Shown piece after piece: positions 45,351 through 55,696 of a DNA stretch of 64,000 nt (its first letter is position 1; each line of letters opens with the position of its first letter). This DNA is from Pseudomonadota bacterium (GTDB lineage: Bacteria; Pseudomonadota; Gammaproteobacteria; Steroidobacterales; SZUA-146), in the NCBI GenBank assembly GCA_039028935.1, contig JBCCHD010000008.1, positions 62,001-126,000 on the forward strand, written 5' to 3'. Below the pieces are notes generated by a model. That model saw only the letters and a program-made list of their open reading frames with translations. It made no database searches and was not told the origin of the DNA. The position numbers and the translations under genes are program-made.

Positions 45351-46394
45351 TTACGCATCGGTGTTGAGCGCACGCGCAAGCGCCTCGGTGACGTCGGTCA
45401 GTTGAATCAGGTGCATGGCATCGGGATGACGAACCCGTTGCCCCCAACGAACCTCGTCGACGCCTTTCCCCAAAAATCGATTCACGGCATCTGGGTAGCG
45501 ATCGGCGGCTAGTGCCTGATAGCGCCAAGGGCCCGTGCGAAGTCGATTCGATGTCGCGAACAAACCGACAACCGGCGTGCCCACACCATTGGCCATGTGG
45601 GCCGGACCCGAATCTGGGCATACCACCACGCGCGCACGGGCGATTAGGGCGAGCAACTGCGGCAAGGAGGTTTGACCAATCAGGTTAGTGCAGGGCACTG
45701 ATTCACCGATCGCCTGGCCGTATTCGTGCTCTCGGCTCGTATCGCCGCCGGTCAACATGACCGAGAGACCGAATGTATCCATAGCGTGCTGTGCGAGTGC
45801 CACATAGTTGTCGACGGACCAATTACGAAAATTTCGTCGTCGATCACTACTGCATGGGCTGATGATCAAAGTGGGTGAAACGATGTGTCGCGCGGCAAAG
45901 GCGTCGGCGTCGGCGTCGATCGGAAGATCCCAGCAGGGCGGCGCCGGCGTTGCGCCAAGGTGCATCGCGAACTGCAAGAACCCATCCACCACATGACTGC
46001 GCGGGCGCGGTGCGATGCGCTCGGTGCAGAACCAGCGCTGGAAATCTCGCGCCCTGGCTCGGTCGAAGCCCACCTTTCGAGTCGCTCGGATATAGCGGCT
46101 CAACAAGTTTGCTCGCATTGACGCGTGCATGTGTAACAGCACATCGAAGTGCCTGGCACGCAACGACGCCTTGAGCGCTTGTTGCGACTGGCTGTCGCCA
46201 CTTTTATCAACAATGATAAACTCAACGCCGGGAAACGCGCCGAGTAAGCGATGCTCCGTTGCGCCGATGATCCAAGTGATCGTGGCGTCGGGAAAGGTGC
46301 TCTGCAGTTGTCGGACGGTGGGCACCACGTTACAGGTGTCGCCAATGGCCGAAAGCCTGAGCACGCAGATTGATTGCGGCGAAGTGGGATTCAC
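45351..46394 (-). CDS. waaC: GT9-family heptosyltransferase, probably WaaC (heptosyltransferase I)
   Basis: A 347-residue glycosyltransferase starting ICVLRLSAIGDTCNVVPTVRQL, the GT9 N-terminal pattern. The sugar-nucleotide site includes VVCPDSGPAHMANGVGTPVVGLFATSN. It is distinct from WaaF and completes the heptosyltransferase pair needed for a Hep-Hep core. Its orientation is opposite to waaF and kdkA on either side, so it has its own promoter within 46395-46438 shared divergently with kdkA. Assignment to WaaC rather than another GT9 subtype is likely but not proved. Confidence 0.85.
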   Translation of the reverse strand: MNPTSPQSICVLRLSAIGDTCNVVPTVRQLQSTFPDATITWIIGATEHRLLGAFPGVEFIIVDKSGDSQSQQALKASLRARHFDVLLHMHASMRANLLSRYIRATRKVGFDRARARDFQRWFCTERIAPRPRSHVVDGFLQFAMHLGATPAPPCWDLPIDADADAFAARHIVSPTLIISPCSSDRRRNFRNWSVDNYVALAQHAMDTFGLSVMLTGGDTSREHEYGQAIGESVPCTNLIGQTSLPQLLALIARARVVVCPDSGPAHMANGVGTPVVGLFATSNRLRTGPWRYQALAADRYPDAVNRFLGKGVDEVRWGQRVRHPDAMHLIQLTDVTEALARALNTDA

Positions 46395-46438
46395 GCGTTT
46401 CCCGTCAGGGTTTGTCTATGCGATTGGGATCGTAGCCG

Positions 46439-47197
46439 ATGGCTGAAAGTAGCGCAAAGCAAAATGAAGCGCGCGATGGCGTGCACCGTTGGCAAAGCGG
46501 ACCGCGCGTCGTGTTGTATGTAAAGGCACTGGCGGCGATTGAGCCGGAGCAGCTATTTGATCCGGATGCGTGGCCGCACATCGAACGCGTCGGCACGGGT
46601 CGTGGGGCCAACTGGTTCATCGGAAACGGGCAGGATGAGTGTGTGCTGCGGCACTTTCAGCGAGGCGGGGCCCTTGCGCGCGTGCTCGGCGACAAGTACT
46701 GGTTTCGTGGGGAGCAAGCGGTGCGCAGTATGGCCGAGTTTCGTTTACTGCGCGTAATACATGAAAAGGGACTGCCTGTTCCCGAGCCGTTGGCGGCCGG
46801 TTTTCACCGACATGGGCGTTGGTATACCGCGCAGCTGATTACCCGACGCATTCCCGATGCCCGCGCCTGGTCCGAACTGGTAACGCGTGAATCCGGCGAC
46901 GCGACGTCGGATAAGCGGTGGGCTGAAATCGGCGCGACGATTGCCCGATTGCATGGCGCGGGAGTTGATCATGTGGATCTCAACGCACACAACATTCTTG
47001 TTGATGCTCGCGACGCGGTGTTTATTATTGATTTCGATAAATGCGTTGAGCGACCGCCCGAGCGAGATTGGCAGCAGGCCAATATCGCTCGTTTGAAGCG
47101 CTCTCTACTGAAAATTTTGCCTGACAGCAAGGTGCTGACACGCGGTTGGCCACATTTGCTCGCCGCGTACGAGCGTTCGTTGCTCGGTTCGCGTTGA
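46439..47197 (+). CDS. kdkA: 3-deoxy-D-manno-octulosonic acid kinase
   Basis: A 252-residue cytoplasmic kinase that phosphorylates Kdo of the inner core. The kinase-like fold shows the catalytic loop VDHVDLNAHNILVD and the metal-binding IIDFDKC. The N-terminal CVLRHFQRGGALARVLGDKYWF contains the glycine-rich segment. KdkA is typical of bacteria with a single phosphorylated Kdo, such as Haemophilus and Vibrio; its presence predicts that waaA transfers one Kdo. It ends 22 nt from the lpxL stop (convergent). Confidence 0.93.
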   Translation: MAESSAKQNEARDGVHRWQSGPRVVLYVKALAAIEPEQLFDPDAWPHIERVGTGRGANWFIGNGQDECVLRHFQRGGALARVLGDKYWFRGEQAVRSMAEFRLLRVIHEKGLPVPEPLAAGFHRHGRWYTAQLITRRIPDARAWSELVTRESGDATSDKRWAEIGATIARLHGAGVDHVDLNAHNILVDARDAVFIIDFDKCVERPPERDWQQANIARLKRSLLKILPDSKVLTRGWPHLLAAYERSLLGSR

Positions 47198-47219
47198 ATC
47201 ATGGCGTGGGCCGACGAGG

Positions 47220-48140
47220 TCAGTCGTAAAAGCCAGGCTGATCTTTGAAGCGACGATGCATCCACAAATATTGTTCGGGGGCTTCGAGCACATGTGCTTC
47301 AAATACTTGATTGATGCGCGTGGCGTTAGCGAGAGAGTTATCGCCTGGGAAATCGTCAAGCGCTGGAAAGAGCATGATGCGATAGCCACTGCCATCGGCT
47401 TTACGTACCGGTAAAAAGGGTACAACCTGAGCGCCGGTATTCCGCGTAAGACGCTCGGTGCCGGTGTTGGTGGGCGCCGGATGACCGAAGAACGGCGCCA
47501 GTACGTGGCCTTTTCGCACATAGGCCTGATCGGGCATATACAGGACGGTGCGTCCTTCTTTGAGGCTGCGCAGCATCTGTCGGAAGTCGCCGCGCTTGAT
47601 CACCCTTCGCGCCCAGCGCTCACGTTTGCGCCGCATGACTTCCTCAAAAAGCGGGTTTTCGAACTTTCGGTACATCGCATCAAACTCGGCGTGTCGCGTG
47701 AGCAAGACACCGCCAATTTCAATCGTCGTGAAGTGACCGGCCAAGAGCACGACGCCGCAGCCTCGAGCCTGCGCCGCTTGTAGATGCTCCAGGCCCACCA
47801 ATTCGGTGAGTTCGCGCAGTCGTTTTTCGGAACCCCACCAGGCCAATGAAATTTCCATCAGTGCCGTGCCGATAGATTGCAGGTGTTCTTTGACGAGACG
47901 CGCTTGCTCCTGCTCGGATAAATCGGCAAAACACTTGGCGATGTTGCGTTCGGCGATACGACGCCGTTTGGGAATGGCGTAGTACGCCAGCCTGCCCAGC
48001 AGGCGCCCGATCAGCATGAGGCCACGATACGGCAACCAGCTGCTCAGACGCATGAAGCCGAGACCGAGCCAGACCGGCCAGTAGCGGGGTCCCAGAAAGC
48101 GGGTGAGGGGTACGTTGGGTGTAGGCGTAGTGTCGGACAC
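47220..48140 (-). CDS. lpxL: lipid A late acyltransferase (LpxL/HtrB family)
   Basis: A 306-residue inner-membrane acyltransferase that adds a secondary acyl chain to Kdo-lipid A. A hydrophobic N-terminal anchor (about 20-45) precedes the HX4E catalytic motif in LAGHFTTIEIGG and the conserved YMPDQAYVRKG segment. An ATG at 48218 would extend the protein by 26 residues into the divergent promoter region. The GTG at 48140 gives the same length as Escherichia coli LpxL (306) and aligns its N-terminus, so it is preferred despite a weak ribosome-binding site. Confidence 0.9.
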   Translation of the reverse strand: MSDTTPTPNVPLTRFLGPRYWPVWLGLGFMRLSSWLPYRGLMLIGRLLGRLAYYAIPKRRRIAERNIAKCFADLSEQEQARLVKEHLQSIGTALMEISLAWWGSEKRLRELTELVGLEHLQAAQARGCGVVLLAGHFTTIEIGGVLLTRHAEFDAMYRKFENPLFEEVMRRKRERWARRVIKRGDFRQMLRSLKEGRTVLYMPDQAYVRKGHVLAPFFGHPAPTNTGTERLTRNTGAQVVPFLPVRKADGSGYRIMLFPALDDFPGDNSLANATRINQVFEAHVLEAPEQYLWMHRRFKDQPGFYD

Positions 48141-48244
48141 AGCCGAAGTGTACCCGGCGGCGCGCACGGGTTGTAGCGTGAAGACGGGGTATACGTTCCA
48201 ATTGTAGGTATACTGCACGCGTTATTTACCTACCGGAAGGAGCC

Positions 48245-49663
48245 ATGACGCTCACTGTTCCCGATTTTTCCGCAAGCCGCGTGCTGGTCGCTGGCGATGT
48301 CATGTTGGATCGCTATTGGCTTGGTCCGACCTCGCGCATATCCCCTGAAGCGCCGGTGCCGGTCGTCAACATTGAAGGCCATGAGGATCGCGCAGGCGGC
48401 GCGGCCAATGTGGCCACCAATTTGCGCGCGCTCGACGCAGTCTGCGCGGTCAGTGGTGTGATCGGTAATGACGAGGAGGGGCACGTGCTCGAGCGCTTGC
48501 TGAGCGATGCGGGTGTGACGAGCTTGCTCGAACACGGTGCGCCGCGCACCATCACAAAACTGCGCGTGTTGAGCCGCAACCAGCAACTGATTCGGCTTGA
48601 TCGCGAAGATCGGGCGGATGCGGTCGACGCGATCTCGATCGACGCGTTTAAGGCCGGGCTGGCCGCAGCAAATGTGGTGGTGTTATCGGACTACGCCAAA
48701 GGCGCGTTGCGCGATCCGCTGACGTTGATCGAGCAGGCGCGAGCGGCAGGAAAACCGGTGCTCGTTGATCCAAAAGGGGCGCAGTTTGAGAAGTACAGTG
48801 GCGCCACACTGCTGACGCCAAACCTCAGCGAATTTGAAGCGGTGGTGGGCCAATGTCATTCGGATGATGAGTTGGTTCAAAAGGGTCGCGAGCTGTGCCG
48901 CCGCCTCTCTGTTCAGGCGATGCTGGTCACGCGCTCGGCTCAAGGCATGACGCTCATCGAAGCGGACAAGAGCACGCACTTTGCGGCCGCGGCACGTGAG
49001 GTTTACGACGTGACGGGTGCGGGCGACACAGTCATCGCGACGCTTGCCGCCGCGCTTGGCGCGGGTGCGACCCTGGAGCAAAGCGTGGCGCTGGCAAATC
49101 TTGCTGCCAGTATCGTCGTGGGCAAGCTCGGAGTCGCCACGGTGTCGCGTTCCGAATTACGTCAGGCCCTCCATCGACGGGGTACCGGCGGTCGCAGCAC
49201 ACTCACACCAACCCAGTTAGAACAGGCGGTAAACGAGGCGCGTGCGCGCGGAGAAAGGCTGGTATTTACCAACGGCTGTTTCGATTTACTGCATGCCGGT
49301 CACGTGGCCTATCTGGAAGAGGCCAAAGCGTTGGGCCATCGGCTTATTGTGGCGGTAAACGACGACGATTCGGTGCGTCGCCTGAAGGGGGAGGGCCGCC
49401 CGGTCAATTCACTTGAAGATCGCATGGCCGTATTGAGCGGATTGGCCTCCGTCGATTGGGTAACGTCATTTGGAGACGACACACCCTTAGCGCTGATCGA
49501 AACACTCAGTCCCGATGTGTTGGTCAAGGGTGGTGACTACGAGGCAGACGCCATTGTCGGTGCTGATTGGGTCCGACAGAGCGGTGGCGACGTCAAGGTA
49601 TTGACCTTCAAGGCCGGTCGCTCAACCACCGAACTCATCGCGGCTATTCAGCGAATGCGATGA
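48245..49663 (+). CDS. hldE: bifunctional heptose 7-phosphate kinase / heptose 1-phosphate adenylyltransferase
   Basis: A 472-residue enzyme of ADP-heptose synthesis. The N-terminal ribokinase-type domain (about 1-320) has VAGDVMLDRYWLG and the anion-hole motif DVTGAGDTVIATLAAALG. The C-terminal nucleotidyltransferase (about 340-472) has FTNGCFDLLHAGHVAYLEEAK. AAGGAG lies 3 nt before the ATG. It overlaps the waaA start by 4 bases. Confidence 0.98.
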   Translation: MTLTVPDFSASRVLVAGDVMLDRYWLGPTSRISPEAPVPVVNIEGHEDRAGGAANVATNLRALDAVCAVSGVIGNDEEGHVLERLLSDAGVTSLLEHGAPRTITKLRVLSRNQQLIRLDREDRADAVDAISIDAFKAGLAAANVVVLSDYAKGALRDPLTLIEQARAAGKPVLVDPKGAQFEKYSGATLLTPNLSEFEAVVGQCHSDDELVQKGRELCRRLSVQAMLVTRSAQGMTLIEADKSTHFAAAAREVYDVTGAGDTVIATLAAALGAGATLEQSVALANLAASIVVGKLGVATVSRSELRQALHRRGTGGRSTLTPTQLEQAVNEARARGERLVFTNGCFDLLHAGHVAYLEEAKALGHRLIVAVNDDDSVRRLKGEGRPVNSLEDRMAVLSGLASVDWVTSFGDDTPLALIETLSPDVLVKGGDYEADAIVGADWVRQSGGDVKVLTFKAGRSTTELIAAIQRMR

Positions 49664-50934
49664 CCCGATTTTTATACATTACACTGTCGTATTTACTCGC
49701 GCCGGTTGTTCTGCTGTTTTTGGTCTGGCGGGGCTTTCGCAATCGAGCCTATTGGGATCGCTTGCCGGAACGCTTCGGGTTTGGCCTGCCGAATTACAAC
49801 CGGGAGTGCATTTGGGTGCACGCCGTGTCGGTCGGCGAGGTGCAGGCGTGTAAGGAGCTAGTCGAGCGGTTACTTCGGCAGAACCCCGATCTGCCGCTGC
49901 TGATTACCACGATGACGCCGACCGGCAGTGCTCGCGTGAACGCCATATTTGGTGAACGTGTGCGCCATCACTATGCGCCTTACGACTTACCCGGTTCGGT
50001 GTCACGATTCTTTGCCCGAGTGAAACCGCGCATCATGATTGTGGTGGAAACCGAACTTTGGCCAACGCTGTATCACGAGTGTGGTCGACGGGACGTGCCG
50101 CTGATTTTGGCCAGTGCACGTATTTCACCACCGTCGGTCAAGAAGTACCGGCGTTTCATCGGCTTATTCAAAGAAGCGCTTTCTCACGGGATTGTGATTG
50201 CAGCACAAAGCGAGGCCGACGCCGAGCGTTTTCGCGATTTGGGCGCCAACCCAGAGCGCACCCATACAACGGGCAACATTAAATTTGATTTTGAACTCAG
50301 CGAATCGGTGCGCCGGAACGGCAAGGTGGCGCGCGCGCTGCATGCGCCAAATCGACCTGTCGTGTTGGCGGCGAGCACCCACGACGGCGAGGAGCCCATG
50401 GTGCTCGACGCCATGGATGATGTGTGGCAACGCTACCCTGAAACGCTGCTAATTTTGGCCCCGCGGCACCCCGAGCGTCTCGCCTACGTAGAAGGACTGA
50501 TGGAAGGACACGGATTGCGTTTCGTCACTCGCACCAGCGGTTCGGCCGCTACTGACGCGACGGCTATTTTGCTTCTGGACACGCTGGGAGAGTTGCGCGA
50601 CTACTACGCGGCGTGCGATGTCGCGTTTGTGGGTGGCAGTCTGGTGCCGGTGGGCGGCCACAACTTATTGGAGCCTGCGGTGCTGGGCAAGCCGGTAATT
50701 ACCGGCCCGCATCTATACAACACCGAGGATATTGCTTCGAAGTTTCTGGCTGCTGGCGCCATGAACACCGTCAGTGATGCGGCCGGTCTGGGCGCCGAAA
50801 TGGTTCGTTTGCTCGGCGATCCAGACGCTCGTTTGCGACAGGGCGAGGCGGGCAAAAAAGTGGTGGAAGAGAATCGCGGCGCGCTCGATCGCTTGTTACG
50901 CCTTATTGAACCGCTGCTGATCGAGCATCGGTAA
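49660..50934 (+). CDS. waaA: 3-deoxy-D-manno-octulosonic acid transferase
   Basis: A 424-residue GT30 enzyme that attaches Kdo to lipid IVA. An N-terminal membrane helix (about 4-22) is followed by IWVHAVSVGEVQA, ITTMTPTGSARV, VVETELWPTLYHEC and the C-terminal VGGSLVPVGGHNLLEPAVLGKPV. The ATG at 49660 overlaps the hldE stop (ATGA); the upstream in-frame start at 49567 lies within hldE and is rejected. Coupling with hldE and the neighbouring kdkA places the inner-core pathway together. Confidence 0.97.
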   Translation: MTRFLYITLSYLLAPVVLLFLVWRGFRNRAYWDRLPERFGFGLPNYNRECIWVHAVSVGEVQACKELVERLLRQNPDLPLLITTMTPTGSARVNAIFGERVRHHYAPYDLPGSVSRFFARVKPRIMIVVETELWPTLYHECGRRDVPLILASARISPPSVKKYRRFIGLFKEALSHGIVIAAQSEADAERFRDLGANPERTHTTGNIKFDFELSESVRRNGKVARALHAPNRPVVLAASTHDGEEPMVLDAMDDVWQRYPETLLILAPRHPERLAYVEGLMEGHGLRFVTRTSGSAATDATAILLLDTLGELRDYYAACDVAFVGGSLVPVGGHNLLEPAVLGKPVITGPHLYNTEDIASKFLAAGAMNTVSDAAGLGAEMVRLLGDPDARLRQGEAGKKVVEENRGALDRLLRLIEPLLIEHR

Positions 50935-51003
50935 CCCACACACCCGTGGTCGCTTAAGAGCTCGCCAGTAAGTCGGTGCATCGATTGGTGACGTGTATTG
51001 GCC

Positions 51004-51036
51004 TAAAAAAAACGCCGATACGAATGATCGGCGTTT
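51004..51036 (-). terminator. intrinsic terminator between waaA and tolC
   Basis: Inverted arms AAACGCCGAT (51010-51019) and ATCGGCGTTT (51027-51036) around a 7-nt loop. On the minus strand it is followed by a run of T, so it ends tolC. On the plus side the T-run is weak, so termination of waaA is less sure. Confidence 0.85.
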
Positions 51037-51057
51037 GGTTTGGAGTGGTTGTCGATG

Positions 51058-52452
51058 TTATTCACTGCGACTGGTTTCAAGCCAATCACTGATTTGCTGC
51101 AGATCGGCCCCGGACAGTGTTCCCGCCGCCCGCTTAAGGTTGATCAGGTTCACCAGGTAGTCGTAGCGTGACTGGTAGAAGTTGACCTGGGCACGCAGTA
51201 GATCGCGTCGGGAGTTGAGAACGTCGACACTGGTGCGCGTGCCGACATCGAATCCGGCCTCGGTGGCCGATAATGCAGTCTCGCTAGATTTCACCGCCTC
51301 TTTGAGCGCTTTGACTCGTGAAATCTCGGCGAGCACGCTCAGATACGCGTCGCGTGTCTGTCGTTCTGTCTCGCGCGCTATGCGTTCCAATCGCTGCTGA
51401 GCCGCTTCTTTGTTGTAGACCGCCTGGCGTACCCGCGACGACACCGCGCCACCGCTGTAGATTGGTACGTTGAACTGAAGTGAGATGGTGTCGCTGTTGC
51501 TGTCCTGATCGTTGCTACCGGGTGTGCTCACGCCCATTACGGTGTTGAGGGAGTTACCGTCTGAGTCAAACTCACCGTGTGTGAGCACCAGATCCAACGT
51601 GGGGTAATGCCCTGTGCGCTGGGAGCGCACATCGTCGTTGGCAATCTGTACCGCAATGCGACTGGCCTCAAGATTGAGATTTTGCGCCATGGCTTTCTCT
51701 ACCCAGGCGTCTTCATTGGCGGGGTCGGGATTCATCAGGGGCAGGTCCTCACCGGGGGCCACCAGATCGTCGACGCGCTGGCCAATAATTTCGCGCAGGC
51801 TCTCAATGGCGATGGCGAGCTGACGTTTCGAGGCGATTTCGGCCGCAACGGACTGATCGTACGCCGCACGAGACTCGAGTACGTCGGTAATCGCGATCAG
51901 CCCGACTTCGAAACGGGTCTCGTTTTGTTCAAGCTGGCGCTTAATGGCCTCTTTGTTCAGCGTTTCGGCGTCCAAACTATCGCGCGCGGCTAACGCCGAA
52001 AAGTAACTGCTCGTGACCCGAACAGCCAGATCCTGTTCGGCCGCCGCAAATGTGGCCTCCGCCTGTGCGACGCTCTTATCGGCGCGCTTCAACGCGATCC
52101 AACGGTCCCAGCGGAACAAGGGCTGCTGCAGTCGAAGTTGATACGCCAACGAGGTGGTGTCGCTGTCGCTGTTGGTTTCAACGGTCGTGCCGAGGCTCGG
52201 GGAGAAATTGGAAAAGACCCCGTCGGAGGACTGATCGTCATAGTTGCCGCCAAGGTTGATAAGCGGCAACAATCCGGCCCTGGCCTGCGGTTTCGTCTCG
52301 AGCGTCGCCAATCGGTTGGCCGCGGCCTCCTTCAGCAGGGGGTCGCTGGCCGTGGCCATCTCGTAGACCTCCATGAGGTTCTCCGCCGTTGCAGGCATTG
52401 ATGTTAAGCCACTGATAAATATTGTGAAAAGTATAAAATTTGCACGTTTCAT
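51058..52452 (-). CDS. tolC: TolC-family outer-membrane channel protein
   Basis: A 464-residue outer-membrane efflux protein with a signal peptide (1-23) and two OEP repeats, each with long alpha-helical hairpins (for example EQNETRFEVGLIAITDVLESRAAYDQ and ATEAGFDVGTRTSVDVLNSRRDLL regions) and beta strands. It forms trimeric channels for tripartite pumps and type I secretion. No pump gene is adjacent here; it may serve the MacB-like exporter at the left of the window. A promoter with repeated TATAGT is seen 41-77 nt upstream. Confidence 0.95.
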   Translation of the reverse strand: MKRANFILFTIFISGLTSMPATAENLMEVYEMATASDPLLKEAAANRLATLETKPQARAGLLPLINLGGNYDDQSSDGVFSNFSPSLGTTVETNSDSDTTSLAYQLRLQQPLFRWDRWIALKRADKSVAQAEATFAAAEQDLAVRVTSSYFSALAARDSLDAETLNKEAIKRQLEQNETRFEVGLIAITDVLESRAAYDQSVAAEIASKRQLAIAIESLREIIGQRVDDLVAPGEDLPLMNPDPANEDAWVEKAMAQNLNLEASRIAVQIANDDVRSQRTGHYPTLDLVLTHGEFDSDGNSLNTVMGVSTPGSNDQDSNSDTISLQFNVPIYSGGAVSSRVRQAVYNKEAAQQRLERIARETERQTRDAYLSVLAEISRVKALKEAVKSSETALSATEAGFDVGTRTSVDVLNSRRDLLRAQVNFYQSRYDYLVNLINLKRAAGTLSGADLQQISDWLETSRSE

Positions 52453-52492
52453 AACGAGTTCCGTGTGAAGTTCCAGCGTCTCTGCCAGGTGT

Positions 52493-52529
52493 TATAGTTC
52501 ACTATATCACTATATCGCCTAAGCGTAAA
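52493..52529 (-). promoter_or_regulatory. tolC promoter with repeated ACTATA/TATAGT elements
   Basis: On the minus strand TTTACG (52529-52524), a 17-nt spacer and TATAGT (52506-52501) form a plausible sigma-70 promoter. On the plus strand TATAGT-TC-ACTATA-TC-ACTATA (52493-52514) gives a 14-bp palindrome plus one more half-site at 8-bp spacing, overlapping the -10. This arrangement suits an operator as well as a promoter. Confidence 0.45.
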
Positions 52530-52552
52530 CCACCGCGGCCACCACGCCGCGA

Positions 52553-52879
52553 TCAGTATGTTGGTATGGATGAGTCAACCTGCTCAGACCAGGCTTGAAT
52601 GCCGCCTTCGAGGTTAACGACGTCGCTAAAGCCTTGTTGTTCAAGGTAGTGAACAACCCGGGCGCTGCGCACACCGCCGTGGCACATCACTATGAGTTCA
52701 CGACCGCGCAATTGGTCGCGCAAAGATTCGACCCTGTCGGGGATGGTGGCCATGGGCATGTCGATTGTCTGATCGAGACGCGCAAGATCGAGCTCCCAGG
52801 GTTCACGCACATCTAAGATGACGACCGGTTCATCGGATTTAAGTTGCCGCGCAACGGCGGCGGCTGAGCGTTGCTGCAT
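52553..52879 (-). CDS. rhodanese-like sulfurtransferase
   Basis: A 108-residue single-domain rhodanese. The active-site loop is CHGGVRS with the catalytic cysteine; VVILDVREPWEL is the family N-terminal motif. Size and loop are like GlpE/PspE-type proteins. The ATG at 52879 lies 1 nt after the upstream methyltransferase stop; a longer start at 52906 overlaps it. The substrate is unknown. The pair with the Pcm-like gene upstream of tolC is found in other gammaproteobacteria as far as I recall. Confidence 0.9.
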   Translation of the reverse strand: MQQRSAAAVARQLKSDEPVVILDVREPWELDLARLDQTIDMPMATIPDRVESLRDQLRGRELIVMCHGGVRSARVVHYLEQQGFSDVVNLEGGIQAWSEQVDSSIPTY

Positions 52880-52880
52880 A

Positions 52881-53531
52881 TTAAAAGTCGAATTCGTCGG
52901 GTTCATGAAGGCCCGCGAGGCGGGGCAAAGTGGTTTCAAACAGATTGCGTGTGAGCGTTTGACTGGCATCGACTCGGGTAGCGAGCTGCGCGGTCATGAC
53001 AGGCGCATCACCCACCACTACAAACAGACGTCCACCGGGATTGAGTAGGTCCAGATAGCCCGGATCGAGTTCGGGCAATGAGCCGGTAAAAACCACCACG
53101 TCGTAGCGGCGCTCGCCATCGGGGGCAAAATTGCTGCGCTGTTCAAAGGACACATTCTTGAGCGCCAGATCCTCGCAGCGCTGCGAGGCTTGAGCAATAA
53201 AGTCGCCCAGCGTATCGAGGCTAACCACCCGTTTTGCCAGGTGCGCCAAGCAGGCGGTGAGGTAGCCACTGCCGGTGCCAATTTCAAGGACTGTGTCGGT
53301 CGGCTGCACGTCCAGACTCTGGAGAATGCGGCCCGCGACTGACGGAGACAGCATGTCTCGATTGTGGCCCAGAGGGATGCGATGCTCGGCAAACGCCACT
53401 GACTGGTACGCCAACGGCACGAAGCGATTGCGGGGAATCTCGGTCATTGCACGCAGTACGCGTGGATCGAGGACGTCCCAGGCGCGAATTTGCTGCTTGA
53501 CCATTTGATTCAATGAAAACTCGACATTCAT
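52881..53531 (-). CDS. protein-L-isoaspartate O-methyltransferase family protein
   Basis: A 216-residue SAM-dependent methyltransferase. The SAM site VLEIGTGSGYLTACLAHLAKRVVSLD is of the Pcm family, preceded by VPRNRFVP-like and LGHNRDMLSPSVAGRILQSL segments. The classical Pcm has GQTISQPYIVA at the latter position; here it is GHNRDMLSPSVA, so this belongs to a diverged Pcm-like group and repair activity is uncertain. The ATG at 53531 follows AAAGGG; the ATG five codons upstream is poorer. It is coupled to the rhodanese gene. Confidence 0.88.
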   Translation of the reverse strand: MNVEFSLNQMVKQQIRAWDVLDPRVLRAMTEIPRNRFVPLAYQSVAFAEHRIPLGHNRDMLSPSVAGRILQSLDVQPTDTVLEIGTGSGYLTACLAHLAKRVVSLDTLGDFIAQASQRCEDLALKNVSFEQRSNFAPDGERRYDVVVFTGSLPELDPGYLDLLNPGGRLFVVVGDAPVMTAQLATRVDASQTLTRNLFETTLPRLAGLHEPDEFDF

Positions 53532-53646
53532 GATGGCCCTTTGCACTCGTCAGTAGTGGATTGATGTGGCTTAAAAAAGGTGTGTTGGATGGTTGAAGAT
53601 TATGGTTAAACCGACTGCACTTCACCACCCCTTAGTATATCCTTGA

Positions 53647-55632
<1,986 letters not shown>

Positions 55633-55696
55633 GAGAAAGCGTGCGCGCAGCAAACCCGCTTGCTGCGTCGCTTTTGTCTGCGCGTAGGACGACATT

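Noticed and set aside
48130-48140. Palindrome GTGTCGGACAC at the lpxL start, similar to the exporter dyad
   Set aside because: Compact 11-bp form, not the spaced dyad; falls on the lpxL start codon and has no -24/-12 promoter nearby.
48141-48218. N-terminal extension of lpxL to the ATG at 48218
   Set aside because: Crosses the divergent promoter region and exceeds the family N-terminus; the GTG at 48140 gives the usual 306 residues.
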